Positions 15,443-24,475 of a stretch of 35,857 bases of DNA are shown piece after piece. How positions within the stretch are numbered: position 1 is the stretch's first letter; each line of letters begins with the position of its first letter. The translations under genes were made by a program, and so were the position numbers. The DNA is from Trebonia sp035571275. Its GTDB lineage: Bacteria; Actinomycetota; Actinomycetes; Streptosporangiales; Streptosporangiaceae. The notes under the pieces were generated by a model. The model made no database searches. It saw only the letters and a list, made by a program, of their open reading frames with translations, and had not been told where the DNA came from. The stretch covers positions 1 to 35,857 of the forward strand of contig DATMKQ010000304.1 in NCBI GenBank assembly GCA_035571275.1, written 5' to 3'.

Positions 15443-16911
15443 GCCCCCAACCTACTGCTCCGCACGTGCCCGAGAGCGAGCACCATCCCAACGACGGCCA
15501 GCCCGGCGAGCGCCACCGAGGTGGTCTGGTACGCGTGCGCCGAGGAAAGGGCGAACGCGGCCGACACGTGCGCGGGCAGTTTTCCCGCCAGGTTCAGGTA
15601 CAAGGACCCGAACGTCGCGACACCGACGACGATCCCCAGCTGGTTGACGGTCACGATCACGCCGCTCGCGTCGGCGGCGATCGCCACCGGCACCCGCGAC
15701 AGGACCCGGGTCATCAGCGGCCCGAAGGCGGCCGCCATCCCGCCGCCCGCGATCGCGGCCACCACGTACACCAAGACGCCGCCGTTGCCGCCGGAGCCAA
15801 GCAGCAGGCCGACCCCGAGCAGCCCGGCACCATTCAGTACGAAGCCGGACATGATCAGCTGAGCCTGGTACCGAGCGGGCACACGCTGCCAGTTGAGGCT
15901 GACCAGCGCGAAGGCCACCGCGGCCGGCGCGAACGTCAGCCCCGCGTGCAGCGCCGAATCCCCGAGCCCGTCCTGCAACTGCAGAGCGAACCCGAACAGC
16001 CAGCCGCCGAACCCGGTCATCAGCGCGAACAGCCCAGCGATGCCGGTCGCCATGCCGGGCAAGCCGAGCAGGGCGCGGGGCAGGATCGGCTGTCCGCCGC
16101 GCGCGGCGACGCGCCGCTCCACGAACCTGAGCGCCCCGAAGCCGACGACCGACGCGGCCAGCAGCGCCCAGCCCCAGGCCGGCCAGCCAAGTGGCTGACC
16201 GAGCACCAGCGGCAGCACGAACGCCAGCACAGCTGGTGTCAGCGTGAGCAGACCGGGCAGGTCGAGGGAACGCGGGCCGTCGAACCGGCCCGAAGGCAGC
16301 TTCCTGGCAAAGGAAAGCACCGCGATGCCGACAGGCACGTTGACGAGGAAGACCGGCCGCCACGTGCTGTCCGCGATGTTGGCGCTGATCAGGAGGCCGC
16401 CGACCACCTGTCCAAGGACAGCCCCGCCGGAGATCACGGCGGCGTACAGGCTCATGGCCCGCGCCCGCGGCCCCGGGGAGGTGTACGTCCGCTGGAGCAG
16501 GCTCAGCACCTGCGGGATCATCGTGGCGGCGCCGACACCCTGCACGAAGCGCAGCCCGATCAGGACTCCAGTGGACGGTGCGAGGCCACAGCCGAGCGAG
16601 GCCAGCGTGAACAGGATTACCCCGGATAGGAACATCCGCCGGTGCCCCAGGATGTCACCGAGCCGCGCTCCGGTGACGAGGAGGACGGCGTACGCGATCG
16701 TGTACCCCGCGACGATAAGCTGCAGCCCCGCCCCGGAAGCGTGCAGATCGGCATGTATCGAGGGCGCCGCGACATTAACGATCGTGGCGTCCAGCACCGC
16801 CATGAGCTGTCCCGTGAGGACGATCGCGAGCACGACACCCGGGCGGGGCCCCCGGGCCGCGGGGCGCGAACTCGTCGCCGCCGGCGAAAGCACTTCAGTG
16901 GTGTTGGTCAT
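15439..16911 (-). CDS. DHA2-family MFS drug exporter (14 TM)
   Basis: A 490-residue drug:proton antiporter of the EmrB/QacA type. The start ATG 16911 has GGAG about ten bases upstream. Membrane signatures include LTGQLMAVLDATIVNVAAPSI, the TM1 motif of this family with Asp in the helix, and GARLGDILGHRRMFLSGV, the conserved cytoplasmic loop. LRFVQGVGAATMIPQVLSL follows. About fourteen hydrophobic segments are present. It diverges from the MmyB-type regulator at 17014 across 102 bp, a classic exporter/regulator pair, so the regulator probably controls it. The substrate is unknown. Its stop overlaps the AlaX start, so exporter, AlaX and BirA may be translated together. Confidence 0.92.
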   Translation of the reverse strand: MTNTTEVLSPAATSSRPAARGPRPGVVLAIVLTGQLMAVLDATIVNVAAPSIHADLHASGAGLQLIVAGYTIAYAVLLVTGARLGDILGHRRMFLSGVILFTLASLGCGLAPSTGVLIGLRFVQGVGAATMIPQVLSLLQRTYTSPGPRARAMSLYAAVISGGAVLGQVVGGLLISANIADSTWRPVFLVNVPVGIAVLSFARKLPSGRFDGPRSLDLPGLLTLTPAVLAFVLPLVLGQPLGWPAWGWALLAASVVGFGALRFVERRVAARGGQPILPRALLGLPGMATGIAGLFALMTGFGGWLFGFALQLQDGLGDSALHAGLTFAPAAVAFALVSLNWQRVPARYQAQLIMSGFVLNGAGLLGVGLLLGSGGNGGVLVYVVAAIAGGGMAAAFGPLMTRVLSRVPVAIAADASGVIVTVNQLGIVVGVATFGSLYLNLAGKLPAHVSAAFALSSAHAYQTTSVALAGLAVVGMVLALGHVRSSRLGA

Positions 16912-16938
16912 GACACCGAGTCTCCGTCGTATCTTATG

Positions 16939-16967
16939 CTGGTACCAAGAGCCTGCTTATCCTGGTA
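16939..16967. promoter_or_regulatory. Repeated CTGGTA elements between exporter and regulator
   Basis: CTGGTA occurs at 16939-16944, inside the palindrome TGGTACCA (16940-16947), and again at 16962-16967, 23 bp away on the same helical side. The elements sit centrally in the 102-bp divergent gap and could be operators of the MmyB-type regulator. No unambiguous -10/-35 pair was seen. Function is inferred from position. Confidence 0.35.
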
Positions 16968-17013
16968 GTAGCAACACCTGGCACGACTTGTAGACGCACG
17001 GGATGATGAGAGC

Positions 17014-17943
17014 GTGAGTATCGCGACCGGAATCGACCAGAAGGCGAGCAGCGCGCGGCGCACGGAACTCGCCGCGTTCCTGCGCACCCGCAGGGAACGC
17101 ATCACCCCGGAGGACGTCGGGCTGCCGCCTGGCACCAGGCGGCGCACCAGCGGCCTGCGCCGCGAGGAGCTCGCGCAGCTCGCCGGCGTCGGCGTCACCT
17201 GGTACACCTGGCTGGAACAGGGGCGCCCGATCAACGCGAGCGTCCAGGTGCTCGACGCGGTGTCCCGCACCCTGCGGCTCGACGCGACCGAGCGCGCGCA
17301 CTTGTTCAGGCTCGCCGACGTCCCTGGCTCGGCCAGCCTCCCCGGCTGCGATGACTGCCAGCTGCCCGCCGAAGTCCAGCAGATCCTCGACGCGCTGCCG
17401 CTGCCCGCCAGCGTCGTGACCGAGCGCTTCGACCTGCTGGCCTGGAACCGCACGTACGCCGCGCTGTTCCCGCGCCTCACATCCGCCCCGCCCGACGAGC
17501 GGAACACCCTTCTGTCCCTCTACACCGCCTCCGCCTGCTGTGCCCCGGTAAGCAACCAGCAGGCGCACTGCGAGTCCATGGTGGGCCAGCTGCGCGCCGC
17601 CTACGGCCGCCACGTCGGCGATCCCGCGTGGACCCATTTCATCCGCCGTCTCGAGGCGATAAGCCCCGCGTTCGCGCAGGCGTGGGCGGCGCAGGACGTG
17701 GCCAAGCCGAGCACCGTCGTCAAGACCTTCCGCCACCCGGGCGTCGGCGAGATCACCGCCTCGTCCACCAGCTTCGCCGTACACGCGGTGCCCGGCGCCC
17801 GCTTGCAGGTCTACACCCCCGGCGACGAGCCAAGCAGGAAGGCGCTCGCCCGGCTGGCCGCCGGTGAAGAGGCCGACGCCCGTTTCGCTTGCTGGTCCCT
17901 CCATCATCCGGAACGGACCGTGGCGGCTGCCCTCGCCCTCTGA
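17014..17943 (+). CDS. MmyB-type XRE-family transcriptional regulator
   Basis: A 309-residue regulator beginning with GTG 17014, six bases after a weak GAG motif. Residues 15-95 form the XRE helix-turn-helix of this subgroup: AAFLRTRRERITPEDVGLP, RRTSGLRREELAQLAGVGVTW, YTWLEQGRPINASVQVLDAV, and RLDATERAHLFRLA. The remainder is the MmyB-like ligand-binding domain, with LPLPASVVTERFDLLAWNRTYAALF and a PAS-like fold. These proteins typically sense small hydrophobic or fatty-acid-like ligands and control nearby metabolic or efflux genes. It diverges from the DHA2 exporter. The LuxR-type giant regulator starts 28 bp after it and may share the transcript. Confidence 0.92.
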   Translation: MSIATGIDQKASSARRTELAAFLRTRRERITPEDVGLPPGTRRRTSGLRREELAQLAGVGVTWYTWLEQGRPINASVQVLDAVSRTLRLDATERAHLFRLADVPGSASLPGCDDCQLPAEVQQILDALPLPASVVTERFDLLAWNRTYAALFPRLTSAPPDERNTLLSLYTASACCAPVSNQQAHCESMVGQLRAAYGRHVGDPAWTHFIRRLEAISPAFAQAWAAQDVAKPSTVVKTFRHPGVGEITASSTSFAVHAVPGARLQVYTPGDEPSRKALARLAAGEEADARFACWSLHHPERTVAAALAL

Positions 17944-17971
17944 CCCTGTACCGCTGCGGTGGCCCGCGGTT

Positions 17972-20419
17972 ATGGTAACGGCTGTGAAGCGGTCCGCGAC
18001 TGGTGCCGTGCCTGGCGGCGTCCATGGCTTTCCTGCCGCGCTGACCACTTTCGTGGGCCGGACGAGAGCGGTGACTGAGGTCGCGGGCCTGCTGGACCAG
18101 CACCGGCTGGTGACGCTGACCGGGGCAGGCGGGGTGGGCAAGACCCGGCTGGCCGGTGAGGTGGCCAAACGGGTAGCCGACCGGTTCGCGGACGGGGCGT
18201 GGCTGGTGGAGCTGGCGACGGTGCGGGACGCCGAGCAGGTGCCGGCGGCCGTGGCGGCGGCGCTGGGGATACGGGACCTGCCGAGCGTGGCGGCGGCCGA
18301 TGCGCTGGGGCGGGCGCTGGCCCGACAGCAGCTGCTCCTCGTGCTGGACAACTGCGAGCATGTGATCGGCGCGGCCGCCGTGCTGTGCACGGGTCTGCTG
18401 CTTGCCTGCGATGACGTGCGGGTGCTTGCGACCAGCCGGGAGCCGCTGCGGGTGGCCGGGGAGTCCAGGTACCGGCTTGCGCCGCTGACCTTGCCCGATC
18501 CAGACAATGCGGCCGATCCTGACCAGTCGGAGGCGGTTGCGCTGTTCGCGGACCGGGCCCGCCTGGCCGACGCGGGTTTCGAGCTGACGGCCGAGACCGC
18601 GCCGGCGGTGGCCCGGCTGATGGCGCGCTTGGACGGGATGCCCCTGGCGATTGAGCTGGCGGCGGCGCGCGTAGAGGCGCTGGGCGTGGCGCAGCTGCTA
18701 AACCGGATCGATGACCGGTTCACGCTGCTGGAGGCCGCGGATCGGCTCGCGGCGGGTCGCCAGCGATCGCTGGCCGCCACGGTGGAGTGGAGTTACCGGC
18801 TGCTGACTGAACCAGAGCAGCGAGTCTTCCGCGCGGTGTCGGTGTTTCCTGGGCCGTTCACACTGGAGGCAGCCGAGGCGGTCGCGGGGACTGGCGCGGG
18901 GCCAGCCGTTTTGCACCTAGTGGACTGCTCGCTGCTCGTGCCGCCCCGGTCCGATCCTGACGGCCGGTCCCGGTACTTGATGCTGGAGACGCTGCGCGCC
19001 TACGGGGCCGGGCTGCTGGCCCAGGCAGCCGAGGACGACGCCGTCGCGGCCGCGCTGGCCCGGCACGCGCTGCGCGTGGCCGAGGATGCCTTGACGGGGC
19101 TGGCCACAGGCACCGGGGAGGTGGCCGCCGCCCGCTGGCTGGACGCCGAAGACGCCACTTTGCGCCAGGCGCTGCACTGGGCCATGGAGCACGATACGGA
19201 CGTGGCGCCGCGGCTAGCGACCGCGCTGGCGTGGTGGTGGCAAGTCAGGGGCCAGCTGGCGAGTCAGGTGCCGCTGCTGCGGGAAGCCACCGACCGCGCG
19301 CCCGCGGGCAGCGACGCGTGGTGCAACGGGCACACCTGGCTCGGTCAGGCGGCGCTGAATTCGGCCAATCCGGCCGAGGCGCTGCGCCACTTCACCGCGG
19401 TGCGCGACGCCATGGGGGGCCGGGGGCCGATCCCGCTACTGGCCAGATGCCTCAGTGGCCGGTCAGCGACGTTGCTTGGAATGAGCCGGATCAGCGAGGC
19501 GGCCAACGATGCCCGGCACGCCCTGGCCGTGGCCAGGCAGGGTGACCACCCCGCTTCCCAGGCGCTGGCGCTGGCGGTCCTCAGCCTCGTCGCCTGCGCC
19601 GGCGGCGACCCTGACGGCGCCGTGCAGCTAGCCAGTCAGGTGGAGCAGTTCACCACCGACATGCACGGCCCGACGGCCCGGGTGTGCAGCCATATCTTGA
19701 CGACCGTGCTGATCGCGGTGGATGACCCGGCTGCCGCCGAGCGTGTCTGCGCGGCCGGGCTCGCTCGATCCAGGGACACGGGCGACCTTTGGAACCTGGG
19801 GAACATGCTGGAGAAGATGGTGGTCCTCGACCTCGGCTCGGGCCGTTTCGAGGACGCCGCGGCCCACCTGCGGGAAGCGCTCCAGACCGCCCTGCGGATC
19901 GGCGGACGGGCAAGACTGCTCGACGACCTGGACTGCTGCGGGTACCTGTGCGCCATGACCGGCCGGTACGCCGACGCCGTCACGGCCTGGGCAGCGGTGG
20001 TGGCGCTCCAAGGGCACGAGGGGTTCTCGGTCCCGTCACGTCCGGATATGCCCGAGGGCTGGTTCCAGCGGCAGGAACCCCTGCGTGCGGCGCGGGAGGC
20101 GCTCGGACCGGACGAGGCGCGGGCGGCCGAGGAACGCGGCGCGACGATGAGCCTGGCCACCGCGGCCGAGTACGCCCTCATGCTGACCGCCCCTGACCCG
20201 CAGTCGACGGCCGCGGCACCGGGCCAGGAAAGGCTGAGCACCCGGGAACGGGAGCTGGTCACCCTGGTCGCCCAGGGATATACCGACGCACAGATCGCCG
20301 CCCAGCTGTACATCAGCGTGCGCACCGTCCGCTCCCACCTGGACCGCATCCGCGATAAGACCGGCTGCCGGCGTCGCGCCGACCTCACCCGCCTCGCCCT
20401 CAGCGCCGGCCTCGTCTAA
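17972..20419 (+). CDS. Large ATPase regulator with C-terminal LuxR HTH
   Basis: An 815-residue protein, ATG 17972 chosen as the last start before the conserved FVGRTRAVTEVAGLL; an in-frame GTG lies at 17984 and the frame opens at 17864. Residues 25-60 have LVTLTGAGGVGKTRLAGEVA with Walker A (51-58). Walker B is LLLVLDNCEHVIGAAAVL, and LATSREPLRVAGE and GMPLAIELAAARVEALG follow, as in AfsR/NB-ARC-type ATPases. The middle and C-terminal part is helical and TPR-like. The last 65 residues form a LuxR helix-turn-helix: LSTRERELVTLVAQGYTDAQIAAQLYISVRTVRSHLDRI. Such giant regulators integrate a nucleotide-dependent signal and often act on metabolism or development. No BTAD domain is seen. Targets are unknown. 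Confidence 0.9.
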   Translation: MVTAVKRSATGAVPGGVHGFPAALTTFVGRTRAVTEVAGLLDQHRLVTLTGAGGVGKTRLAGEVAKRVADRFADGAWLVELATVRDAEQVPAAVAAALGIRDLPSVAAADALGRALARQQLLLVLDNCEHVIGAAAVLCTGLLLACDDVRVLATSREPLRVAGESRYRLAPLTLPDPDNAADPDQSEAVALFADRARLADAGFELTAETAPAVARLMARLDGMPLAIELAAARVEALGVAQLLNRIDDRFTLLEAADRLAAGRQRSLAATVEWSYRLLTEPEQRVFRAVSVFPGPFTLEAAEAVAGTGAGPAVLHLVDCSLLVPPRSDPDGRSRYLMLETLRAYGAGLLAQAAEDDAVAAALARHALRVAEDALTGLATGTGEVAAARWLDAEDATLRQALHWAMEHDTDVAPRLATALAWWWQVRGQLASQVPLLREATDRAPAGSDAWCNGHTWLGQAALNSANPAEALRHFTAVRDAMGGRGPIPLLARCLSGRSATLLGMSRISEAANDARHALAVARQGDHPASQALALAVLSLVACAGGDPDGAVQLASQVEQFTTDMHGPTARVCSHILTTVLIAVDDPAAAERVCAAGLARSRDTGDLWNLGNMLEKMVVLDLGSGRFEDAAAHLREALQTALRIGGRARLLDDLDCCGYLCAMTGRYADAVTAWAAVVALQGHEGFSVPSRPDMPEGWFQRQEPLRAAREALGPDEARAAEERGATMSLATAAEYALMLTAPDPQSTAAAPGQERLSTRERELVTLVAQGYTDAQIAAQLYISVRTVRSHLDRIRDKTGCRRRADLTRLALSAGLV

Positions 20420-20431
20420 CGCTGCCGCTGT

Positions 20432-20491
20432 GGGTAATTCGGCCCCGGCCGCGACCGCGCGGCAAGAGGGGTAACTCGGCCCCTGCCGCGA
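20432..20491 (+). repeat. Two imperfect direct repeats after the LuxR-type gene
   Basis: Units at 20432-20454 and 20469-20491 (23 bp, period 37) differ at only two positions; each starts GGGTAA and ends GCCGCGA. They lie in the 145-bp gap before the small 63-aa gene and the dehydrogenase. The spacing is roughly 3.5 helical turns. They could be regulator binding sites for the downstream genes. Confidence 0.5.
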
Positions 20492-20564
20492 ACCCCGGCG
20501 GGCGAGCGAGCCTGTAGCTCAGGGGCCGGGGAACCGGCCAGATCCGAGCAGACAGGACAAGGCA

Positions 20565-20756
20565 ATGGTCACACAACTCAACCGCCAGGGAACTCAGGCC
20601 AGGACGACAGAGCAGAGCGCCTCGGGGCGTCGCGGACGGCTCCGGCGAGCATGGCACCGCATTCGCCTGACCGTTGACGAGATGAACTACGCGGGGCGGC
20701 GGATCGTCGAGCTGCAAGCGCCGTGGATCGTTGACGACCAGTGGCACAGGAGATAA
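20565..20756 (+). CDS. Small basic conserved hypothetical protein (63 aa)
   Basis: A 63-residue protein. The N-terminal 30 residues are Ser/Thr/Gln/Arg-rich and basic. The C-terminal half, LTVDEMNYAGRRIVELQAPWIVDDQWHRR, resembles a compact conserved block found in short actinobacterial proteins of unknown function (recalled, not searched). There is no signal peptide or membrane helix. AAGG lies four bases before the start. The frame overlaps the extended reading frame of the dehydrogenase gene, and the stop ends 11 bases before the likely dehydrogenase GTG, so the two are probably cotranscribed. Function is unknown. Confidence 0.62.
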   Translation: MVTQLNRQGTQARTTEQSASGRRGRLRRAWHRIRLTVDEMNYAGRRIVELQAPWIVDDQWHRR

Positions 20757-20767
20757 CCATCGAGGCT

Positions 20768-21604
20768 GTGGACTCGTTCACAGGCAAGCTCGCGGTAGTG
20801 ACCGGCGGCGGCTCCGGCATGGGCCGCGAGCTTGTCCGCCAACTGGCGGCGCAAGGATGCTCGGTCGCGACGTGCGACCTGAACGCGGACGCGGTCGCGG
20901 TGACCGCGGCTACGGCCTGGGCGGCCGCACCGCGCGACGTCCAGGTCACCAGCTTTGCCTGCGACGTCTCCGACGAGGCGCAGGTCCTGCGGTTCCGCGA
21001 CGCGCTGGTCGACGAGCACGCCACCGATCACGTCGACCTGGTCTTCAACAACGCGGGTATCGGCGGCGGTGAAAGCTTCGTCACCAGCCGCCGGGAGGTT
21101 TGGGAGCGTACGTTCGCCATTGACTGGCTGGGCGTCTATTACTGCACCCGAGCGTTCCTGCCCCTGCTCATGGCGAGCGGCGAGGGCGTTCTGGTCAACA
21201 CAAGCAGCCTGAATGGCTTCTTCGCGTCCTTGGGGCCTGGGATGCCGAATACCGCCTACAGCACGGCCAAGTTCGCCGTGCGGGGCTTTTCTGAGGCGCT
21301 CATCGAAGACCTGCGCGCCAACGCGCCCAATGTCCGGGTCGCCGTGGTGATGCCAGGGCACGTGGGCACGGACATCGTGGTCAACAGCCTCCGCGCCCGC
21401 GGTCTGCCGGAGCCGGAGCAAATGAGCGATGCCCAGATTGAGGAGCTGATCCCCCCCGATGTGCGAGCCAAACTGATCGGCGCCGGCATTGTGGCCGAGG
21501 GCGCGTCGGCGGATGACCTGCGCCGGCTGATCGTCCAGGGGAACGCCGAACTTCCGGGACAAGGCTCCGCTCAGCGCGGCCGAGGCGGCGATCATCATTC
21601 TTGA
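20768..21604 (+). CDS. Short-chain dehydrogenase/reductase, C-terminus frameshifted
   Basis: The protein reads as a classical SDR: VVTGGGSGMGRELVRQLAAQG (cofactor-binding glycine motif), DLVFNNAGIGGGESF, VLVNTSSLNG (catalytic Ser) and YSTAK (catalytic Tyr and Lys). An NAD(P)-dependent alcohol/ketone oxidoreductase is expected. GTG 20768 (MDSFTGKLAVV) is the preferred start; an in-frame GTG at 20741 would overlap the 63-aa gene. The final residues from about NAELPGQG onward are not family-like, because the frame changes near 21545. The true C-terminus continues in the next frame to 21755. As it stands, the product is an SDR with a substituted tail. Confidence 0.85.
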   Translation: MDSFTGKLAVVTGGGSGMGRELVRQLAAQGCSVATCDLNADAVAVTAATAWAAAPRDVQVTSFACDVSDEAQVLRFRDALVDEHATDHVDLVFNNAGIGGGESFVTSRREVWERTFAIDWLGVYYCTRAFLPLLMASGEGVLVNTSSLNGFFASLGPGMPNTAYSTAKFAVRGFSEALIEDLRANAPNVRVAVVMPGHVGTDIVVNSLRARGLPEPEQMSDAQIEELIPPDVRAKLIGAGIVAEGASADDLRRLIVQGNAELPGQGSAQRGRGGDHHS

Positions 21605-21755
21605 CGGGGTGCGGTCGGGGGCCTGGCGGATCCTCGTCGGCGAGGACGCCAAGAGCCTTGACGCGGCGGTGCGCGGGGCCCCCGAGGACGCCTACGACTG
21701 GGCCAAGCTGGTCAAGAGAATGACAGCAACGGCGGACGAACCACCTGAGCAGTAG
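21543..21755 (+). pseudogene. Out-of-frame C-terminal segment of the SDR
   Basis: In the frame one base over from the SDR, codons from about 21552 encode NFRDKAPLSAAEAAIIILDG, then VRSGAWRILVGEDAKSLD and AYDWAKLVKRM, ending at TAG 21753-21755. This is the normal C-terminal segment of this SDR subfamily, including the WRILVG(E/D)DA block. Joining the frames near 21546-21552 would give one protein of ordinary length. A one-base insertion or two-base deletion is implied, either real or a sequencing error. Confidence 0.75.
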
Positions 21756-21775
21756 CAGCCGACCGCCAACCCTGG

Positions 21776-24469
21776 TCAACCGGTGTTCTGCAGGCCGGCG
21801 GCGATGCCGCTGACCGTGAGCAGCAGCAGGCGCTCGTTGGACTCGCGTTCCTCGGGAGCCTTGTCCGCGCGCAGCGCGGACAAGGCCCGCAGCTGGAGGT
21901 AGGACAGCGCGTCCACGTACGGGTCGCGCAGCACGACCGCGCGGGACAGCACGGGGCGGTTGGCGAGCAGCCGGTCGTGCTCGGTGACGGCCAGCACGAA
22001 CTGCCTGGTCAGGTCGTATTCTGCGAGCACCGTGGCGGTCAGGTCGTCCCGGCCGCCGAGGTCGAGGTAGCGGGCGGCGATCGCACGGTCCGTCTTTGCC
22101 AGGCTCATCTCGGCGTTGTCGAGCAGCGTGGCGAGCAGCGGCCACTCGTGGTACGCGCGGCGCAGCTCGCCCATCCCCGCCTCCGCGTCGGCCGCGGCCA
22201 GGCCGCTGCCGAGGCCGTACCAGCCGGGCAGGTTGAGCCTAGTCTGCGCCCACGCGAACACCCACGGGATAGCCCGCAGGTCCTCAAGACCCATCGGCCC
22301 CCCACCGTGCCCGCGCCGGGCAGGCCGTGAGCCTATCCGCAGCCCGGAAATCTCCTCAAGCGGGCTGACCCGCGCGAACCAGCCCGCGAACCCGTCGGTC
22401 TCCACCAGCGCGCGGAACGCCGTCCGCGCCGCGTCGTCGACCTTGGTGGTGAGCGCGCGAAACGCGGTCGCCGCCGCGCCGTTGCGTGCGGCCACCGACG
22501 GCGAGGACGCCAGCAGCACCGCGGAGGTGACCTGCTCCAGGTGGCGCAGCCCGATCGCCGACCTGCCGTACCTGGCGAAGATCACCTCGCCCTGCTCGGT
22601 GACCTTGAACCGGCCGTCCACCGACCCGGGCGCCTGCGCGAGCACCGCCCGGCCCGCCGGCCCGCCACCCCGGCCGAGCGCGCCGCCACGCCCGTGGAAC
22701 AGCGTCAGCTTCACGTCGTGCTCGGCCGCCCAGGCGGCCAGCTTCGCCTGCGCGTCGAACAGCCGCAGCGTCGCCGAAGCGGGCCCGAGCTCCTTCGCCG
22801 AGTCCGAATAGCCGAGCATCACCTCAAGGTGGCGCCCGTTCTCCTTCAGCCGGGCGGCGACCGACGGGAGCGAGAGCATGCCCGTCAGCACGGCCGGCGC
22901 GTTGGCCAGGTCCGCACCGCTCTCGAACAGCGGCACCACGTCGAGCACCGGCCCGCCGCCGTCGGGGAACGCGTATCCCGCTAGCTCGTACACCGCCGCG
23001 ATGTCCTCAGCGGAGGTGGTGAACGAGACGATGTACCTGCTGCACGCGGCGACCCCGAACCGCCGCTGGATCCACGCGATCACGCGGATCGTGTCCAGGA
23101 TCTCCTCGGTCATCGGGGACGGCGTCGCCGGCGGCTGGTCAGGCGAGGCGCCACTGGAAACCCGCAGGTCGGCCAGCGCCCGGGCGTGCACCTGCGAATG
23201 CTGGCGCACCTCCAGGCCCGCCAGGTGGAACCCGAACGTTTCGGCCAGCCAGATCAGTTGCTGAAGTTCTCCGTACGCCTGGCGGGGCGCCCCGGCAGCG
23301 GCCAGCGACGACTGGACCATGCGCAGATCGGCCAGAAACTCCGCGGGCCCGGCGTAGGCGAGGTCGGCGTCGCGGGTGCGGGTGGCCAAGATACGTTCGG
23401 CCGCGTACAGCAGGTACGTGCGGTACGGCTCCTGCGGCGAGCGCGCGGATATCTCACCAACCAGGTCAGGGTGCGCGGCGGAGGCAGCCGCGAGCGCACG
23501 GCGCAACTCGGCGGACGGCGGCGTGGAGCCCGCGGTCACCGTCAGCGCCCGGCCGATCCTGGTGCAGGCCGCCTCGAGCGCCCGCAGCGCGTGATCGGCC
23601 TGGATGATCGCCGCCTCCCTGGTGACCGACGCGGTCACCGTCGGGTTGCCGTCCCGGTCGGCGCCGACCCAGCTGCCGAACCGGACGAACGCCGGCACCG
23701 GCGAGCTCACCCGCCCGCTGTCCGGGCCGAGCAGGACATGGTCCAGCGCCCGGTACAGCGCCGGCACCACCCGGAACAGCGTCTCGTCGAACGCGGTCAT
23801 CACCGTCCGGACCTCGTCCAGCGGCGTCATTCCCTTGACCCGCAACTGCGCGGTCCGCCATAGCAAGTCGACCTCTTCGCGCAGCCGCCTGCGCGCCTCC
23901 TTTTCCTGCGGCGAGCTCGCCCGCTCATCGTCGACGGCGGCCAGCAGCCCGCTGGCCCGGCGCAGCGACTCGACCACCGCGCGGCGGCGCGCCTCGGTCG
24001 GGTGCGCGGTGAACACCGAGTGCACGCGCAGCCCGGCGAGCAGCTCGTCCAGGTGGAGGCGGCCCTGCTCAACGGTGATCTGCGCGACCGCGTCGGCGAG
24101 CGACTCTCGCGGCGGGCTGTCACCGGATTCGCGCTCGCGGAGCGTCCGCACGCGCTGCTGCTCTTCGGCCAGGTTGACCAGGTGGAAGTAGACCGTGAAG
24201 GCGCGGGCGACGTGTTCGGCGCGTTCCTGTGGCCAGGAGGCGACGAGCGCGGCGATGGTGTCGGCCGCGGCCGCGGCCGACGCGCGGTCAGGCACCCGGC
24301 GGGCCTCGATCACCGCATGCCGCAGGCGTTCCACGTCGGCCAGCAGGTCCGGCCCCTCAGACTCGCTGATCATCTCGCCGAGAATGTCGCCGAGCAGCCG
24401 GACGTCCCGGCGCATCAGCCCAGGCAACTCGGCCGAGTCACGTTCCCTGTCGACGCTAGCTGTACTCAC
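21776..24469 (-). CDS. ppc: Phosphoenolpyruvate carboxylase
   Basis: An 897-residue enzyme that carboxylates phosphoenolpyruvate to oxaloacetate to replenish the citric-acid cycle; length is typical. It starts with GTG 24469. The catalytic histidine is in VFTAHPTEARRRAVVE (His156). The second active-site region is VMLGYSDSAKELGPAS. The glycine-rich loop LFHGRGGALGRGGGPAGRA follows. The protein ends in the family's NTG C-terminus. A -10-like TAGGCT lies six bases before the GTG, so the message is probably leaderless. It diverges from accD across 48 bp and converges with the broken dehydrogenase gene. Confidence 0.97.
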   Translation of the reverse strand: MSTASVDRERDSAELPGLMRRDVRLLGDILGEMISESEGPDLLADVERLRHAVIEARRVPDRASAAAAADTIAALVASWPQERAEHVARAFTVYFHLVNLAEEQQRVRTLRERESGDSPPRESLADAVAQITVEQGRLHLDELLAGLRVHSVFTAHPTEARRRAVVESLRRASGLLAAVDDERASSPQEKEARRRLREEVDLLWRTAQLRVKGMTPLDEVRTVMTAFDETLFRVVPALYRALDHVLLGPDSGRVSSPVPAFVRFGSWVGADRDGNPTVTASVTREAAIIQADHALRALEAACTRIGRALTVTAGSTPPSAELRRALAAASAAHPDLVGEISARSPQEPYRTYLLYAAERILATRTRDADLAYAGPAEFLADLRMVQSSLAAAGAPRQAYGELQQLIWLAETFGFHLAGLEVRQHSQVHARALADLRVSSGASPDQPPATPSPMTEEILDTIRVIAWIQRRFGVAACSRYIVSFTTSAEDIAAVYELAGYAFPDGGGPVLDVVPLFESGADLANAPAVLTGMLSLPSVAARLKENGRHLEVMLGYSDSAKELGPASATLRLFDAQAKLAAWAAEHDVKLTLFHGRGGALGRGGGPAGRAVLAQAPGSVDGRFKVTEQGEVIFARYGRSAIGLRHLEQVTSAVLLASSPSVAARNGAAATAFRALTTKVDDAARTAFRALVETDGFAGWFARVSPLEEISGLRIGSRPARRGHGGGPMGLEDLRAIPWVFAWAQTRLNLPGWYGLGSGLAAADAEAGMGELRRAYHEWPLLATLLDNAEMSLAKTDRAIAARYLDLGGRDDLTATVLAEYDLTRQFVLAVTEHDRLLANRPVLSRAVVLRDPYVDALSYLQLRALSALRADKAPEERESNERLLLLTVSGIAAGLQNTG

Positions 24470-24475
24470 GCCAAG

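Noticed and set aside
16957..18780. A 607-aa minus-strand frame over the MmyB and LuxR-type genes
   Set aside because: Serine/arginine/alanine-rich antisense shadow; both plus-strand genes have full domain motifs.
20511..20565. tRNA-like CCTGTAGCTCAG at 20511-20522
   Set aside because: Resembles the 5' part of a tRNA but no matching anticodon stem, T-loop (GTTCGA-type) or acceptor pairing follows.
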